The translations under genes were made by a program, and so were the position numbers. Positions 5,620 through 5,742 of a DNA stretch of 5,742 nt are shown here, one piece after another. The DNA is from Gordonia sp. (in: high G+C Gram-positive bacteria). Its GTDB lineage: Bacteria; Actinomycetota; Actinomycetes; Mycobacteriales; Mycobacteriaceae. Within the stretch, counting starts at the first letter, position 1; each line of letters opens with the position of its first letter. The notes below the pieces were generated by a model that worked only from the letters and a program-made list of their open reading frames with translations, was not told the DNA's origin and did not search any database. The stretch covers positions 1-5,742 of the forward strand of contig JASLJL010000374.1 of the NCBI GenBank assembly GCA_030152405.1, written 5' to 3'.

Positions 5620-5742
5620 GTCATTCTCCCCTGTGAAACGAGAGAAGTGCCCGCCGGGGGGGCGGGGCGGCTCTTCCATCAAGCAGGGGGCGGGGGGTAG
5701 TAGCGCCGTGGTGAGGACGGCCCGACCGGTAGGGGCCGCCCC
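5620..5742. other. Right-edge intergenic tract, G-rich, no gene placed
   Basis: The plus strand has G runs at 5656-5662, 5664-5667, 5686-5690 and 5692-5697. CCCGCC (5650-5655) and GGCGGG (5661-5666) could form a 6-bp stem. The next leftward gene expected here is jag, but no recognisable Jag C terminus (R3H domain) is visible. Minus-strand frames stay open largely because the sequence is so GC-rich. Confidence 0.6.
5715..5741 (-). terminator. Possible terminator hairpin of the upstream leftward gene
   Basis: In minus-strand RNA, 5741-5733 pairs with 5723-5715 over 9 base pairs, including one G·U (5739/5717), around a 9-base loop. On the plus strand the same position would be an A·C mismatch, so the structure favours leftward RNA. 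No U tract follows. It may mark the end of the transcript arriving from the right. Confidence 0.4.

Noticed and set aside
5566..5742. C-terminal part of jag in the open minus-strand frame
   Set aside because: The frame is open to the edge, but its translation (Pro-rich) shows no R3H or other Jag-like sequence, and other GC-rich frames here are also largely open.

Overview
The window looks like the chromosome of a high-GC actinobacterium of the Mycobacteriales, close to the replication origin. Gene order and protein sequences resemble the Mycobacterium tuberculosis stretch trxB2–trxC–cwlM–Rv3916c–parB–parA–gid. The relative is probably outside Mycobacterium, perhaps Gordonia or Williamsia, but the genus is a guess from protein resemblance. 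dnaA and oriC would be expected beyond the right edge, past jag, yidC, rnpA and rpmH.

Layout. The left third reads rightward: the last 53 codons of trxB (thioredoxin reductase), trxA (thioredoxin), a strong GC-rich hairpin with a short T tract, then cwlM, a peptidoglycan-synthesis regulator that looks like an inactive amidase. A convergent gap of 146 bases (1823-1968) holds a 13-bp perfect hairpin between two near-consensus parS sites. The rest reads leftward: rsmG (16S rRNA m7G methyltransferase), parA and parB (chromosome segregation, coupled by a TAATG overlap), and a GNAT-like protein of unknown function. The right-hand 123 bases (5620-5742) carry no gene I can place, but hold a G-rich tract and two hairpins.

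How it works together. parS, ParB and ParA form the origin-segregation machine. This window encodes both proteins and carries three perfect 14-bp parS palindromes plus two with one mismatch, so it is itself a ParB loading zone. All three perfect sites fall inside leftward reading frames in the same phase and are translated as Val-Ser-Arg-Glu-Thr: in the GNAT-like gene, at the 5' end of parA, and in a previously unlisted 17-codon ORF whose stop overlaps the rsmG start (TGATG).

No new multi-gene system is visible. The most interesting points are the coding parS sites, the small ORF coupled to rsmG, the loss of zinc ligands in CwlM with retention of its threonine-rich tail, the hairpin leader before cwlM, and the apparently degraded acetyl-CoA motif of the GNAT-like protein.
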